From: an uncultured Oceanospirillales bacterium
GTDB taxonomy: Bacteria; Pseudomonadota; Gammaproteobacteria; Pseudomonadales; Litorivicinaceae
Assembly (NCBI GenBank): GCA_913061245.1
Contig: CAJXTO010000093.1
Location: 1-6,139, forward strand
DNA: 6,139 nt
Reading direction: 5' to 3'
The notes under the pieces are model-generated. The model was not told the DNA's origin. It saw only the letters and a program-made list of their open reading frames with translations, and searched no databases. Positions 6,069 to 6,139 of the stretch are shown here, one piece after another (positions within the stretch are counted from its first letter, which is position 1; every line of letters starts with the position of its first letter). The translations under genes were made by a program, and so were the position numbers.

Positions 6069-6139
6069 TTCCATCGACTTCGACCCTTGCACCCTTGGGA
6101 ACTTCGGCGACACCAATGGCTGCGCGTGCAGGGAAGGGC
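6055..6139 (-). CDS. ridA: RidA (YjgF/YER057c/UK114) enamine/imine deaminase, C-terminal end, cut by the right edge
   Basis: RidA speeds the hydrolysis of reactive enamine and imine intermediates released by PLP enzymes such as threonine dehydratase. Only the last 27 residues are present, reading PFPARAAIGVAEVPKGARVEVDGI and then MVS before TAA at 6055-6057. This matches the family signature PARxAxxVxxLPxGxxVEIxAI. It includes the Arg of the PAR motif that binds the substrate carboxylate in characterised members. The usual Leu before Pro is Val here. The gene converges on the SDR gene and its last four codons and stop lie over the SDR end. In many gammaproteobacteria ridA follows spoT; that region is outside the window. 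Confidence 0.85.
   Translation of the reverse strand, partial: PFPARAAIGVAEVPKGARVEVDGIMVS

Noticed and set aside
1..6139. Mobile elements, CRISPR arrays, tRNA or rRNA genes, phage or defence genes
   Set aside because: None seen on either strand; genes tile the window with overlaps or a gap of under 80 bases, and all but one belong to well-known families.

Overview
The window reads as ordinary, densely packed housekeeping DNA from a gammaproteobacterium with a base composition near 50% GC by eye. The evidence for the lineage is the set and order of genes: ridA - atypical SDR - oxyR - recG - ubiA - phoB. From memory this resembles the ridA/oxyR/recG/ubiA/phoB neighbourhood of Pseudomonas and related orders. 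The PhoB, OxyR, UbiA and RecG proteins also look gammaproteobacterial: OxyR has C199 and C208 at the Escherichia coli numbers, and PhoB and UbiA carry long family-specific motifs. I cannot name a genus.

Layout: bases 3-635 (+) are the C-terminal part of an exopolyphosphatase (Ppx/GppA family), cut by the left edge. Facing it, and overlapping its end by 12 bases, is phoB (624-1343, -). PhoB has its own short upstream region with a three-unit Pho-box-like repeat and a -10-like hexamer. Upstream of that is a leftward run oxyR -> recG -> ubiA (5248 down to 1422) whose members overlap: oxyR/recG by 23 bases and recG/ubiA by 8 bases. It is probably one translationally coupled transcript. Diverging from oxyR, with only 4 bases between the two start codons as I place them, is an atypical short-chain dehydrogenase/reductase of the YeeZ type (5253-6068, +). 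Its end overlaps by 14 bases the C-terminus of a RidA enamine/imine deaminase (6055-6139, -), cut by the right edge.

How the genes fit together: Ppx and PhoB both concern phosphate, polyphosphate breakdown and the phosphate-starvation response. OxyR (peroxide sensing), RecG (fork and recombination repair), UbiA (ubiquinone) and RidA (removal of reactive enamines) are maintenance functions with no obligatory link beyond conserved clustering. No phoR follows phoB and no ubiC precedes ubiA, although these partners often sit there in relatives.

The window holds no mobile element, CRISPR array, RNA gene or unknown multi-gene system that I can see, and no gene-free stretch over 80 bases. The points most worth checking are a one-residue in-frame deletion in the phosphorylation-responsive face of PhoB, the Pho box in front of it, the absence of phoR, and the interlocked oxyR/SDR start region in which each ribosome binding site lies inside the other gene.
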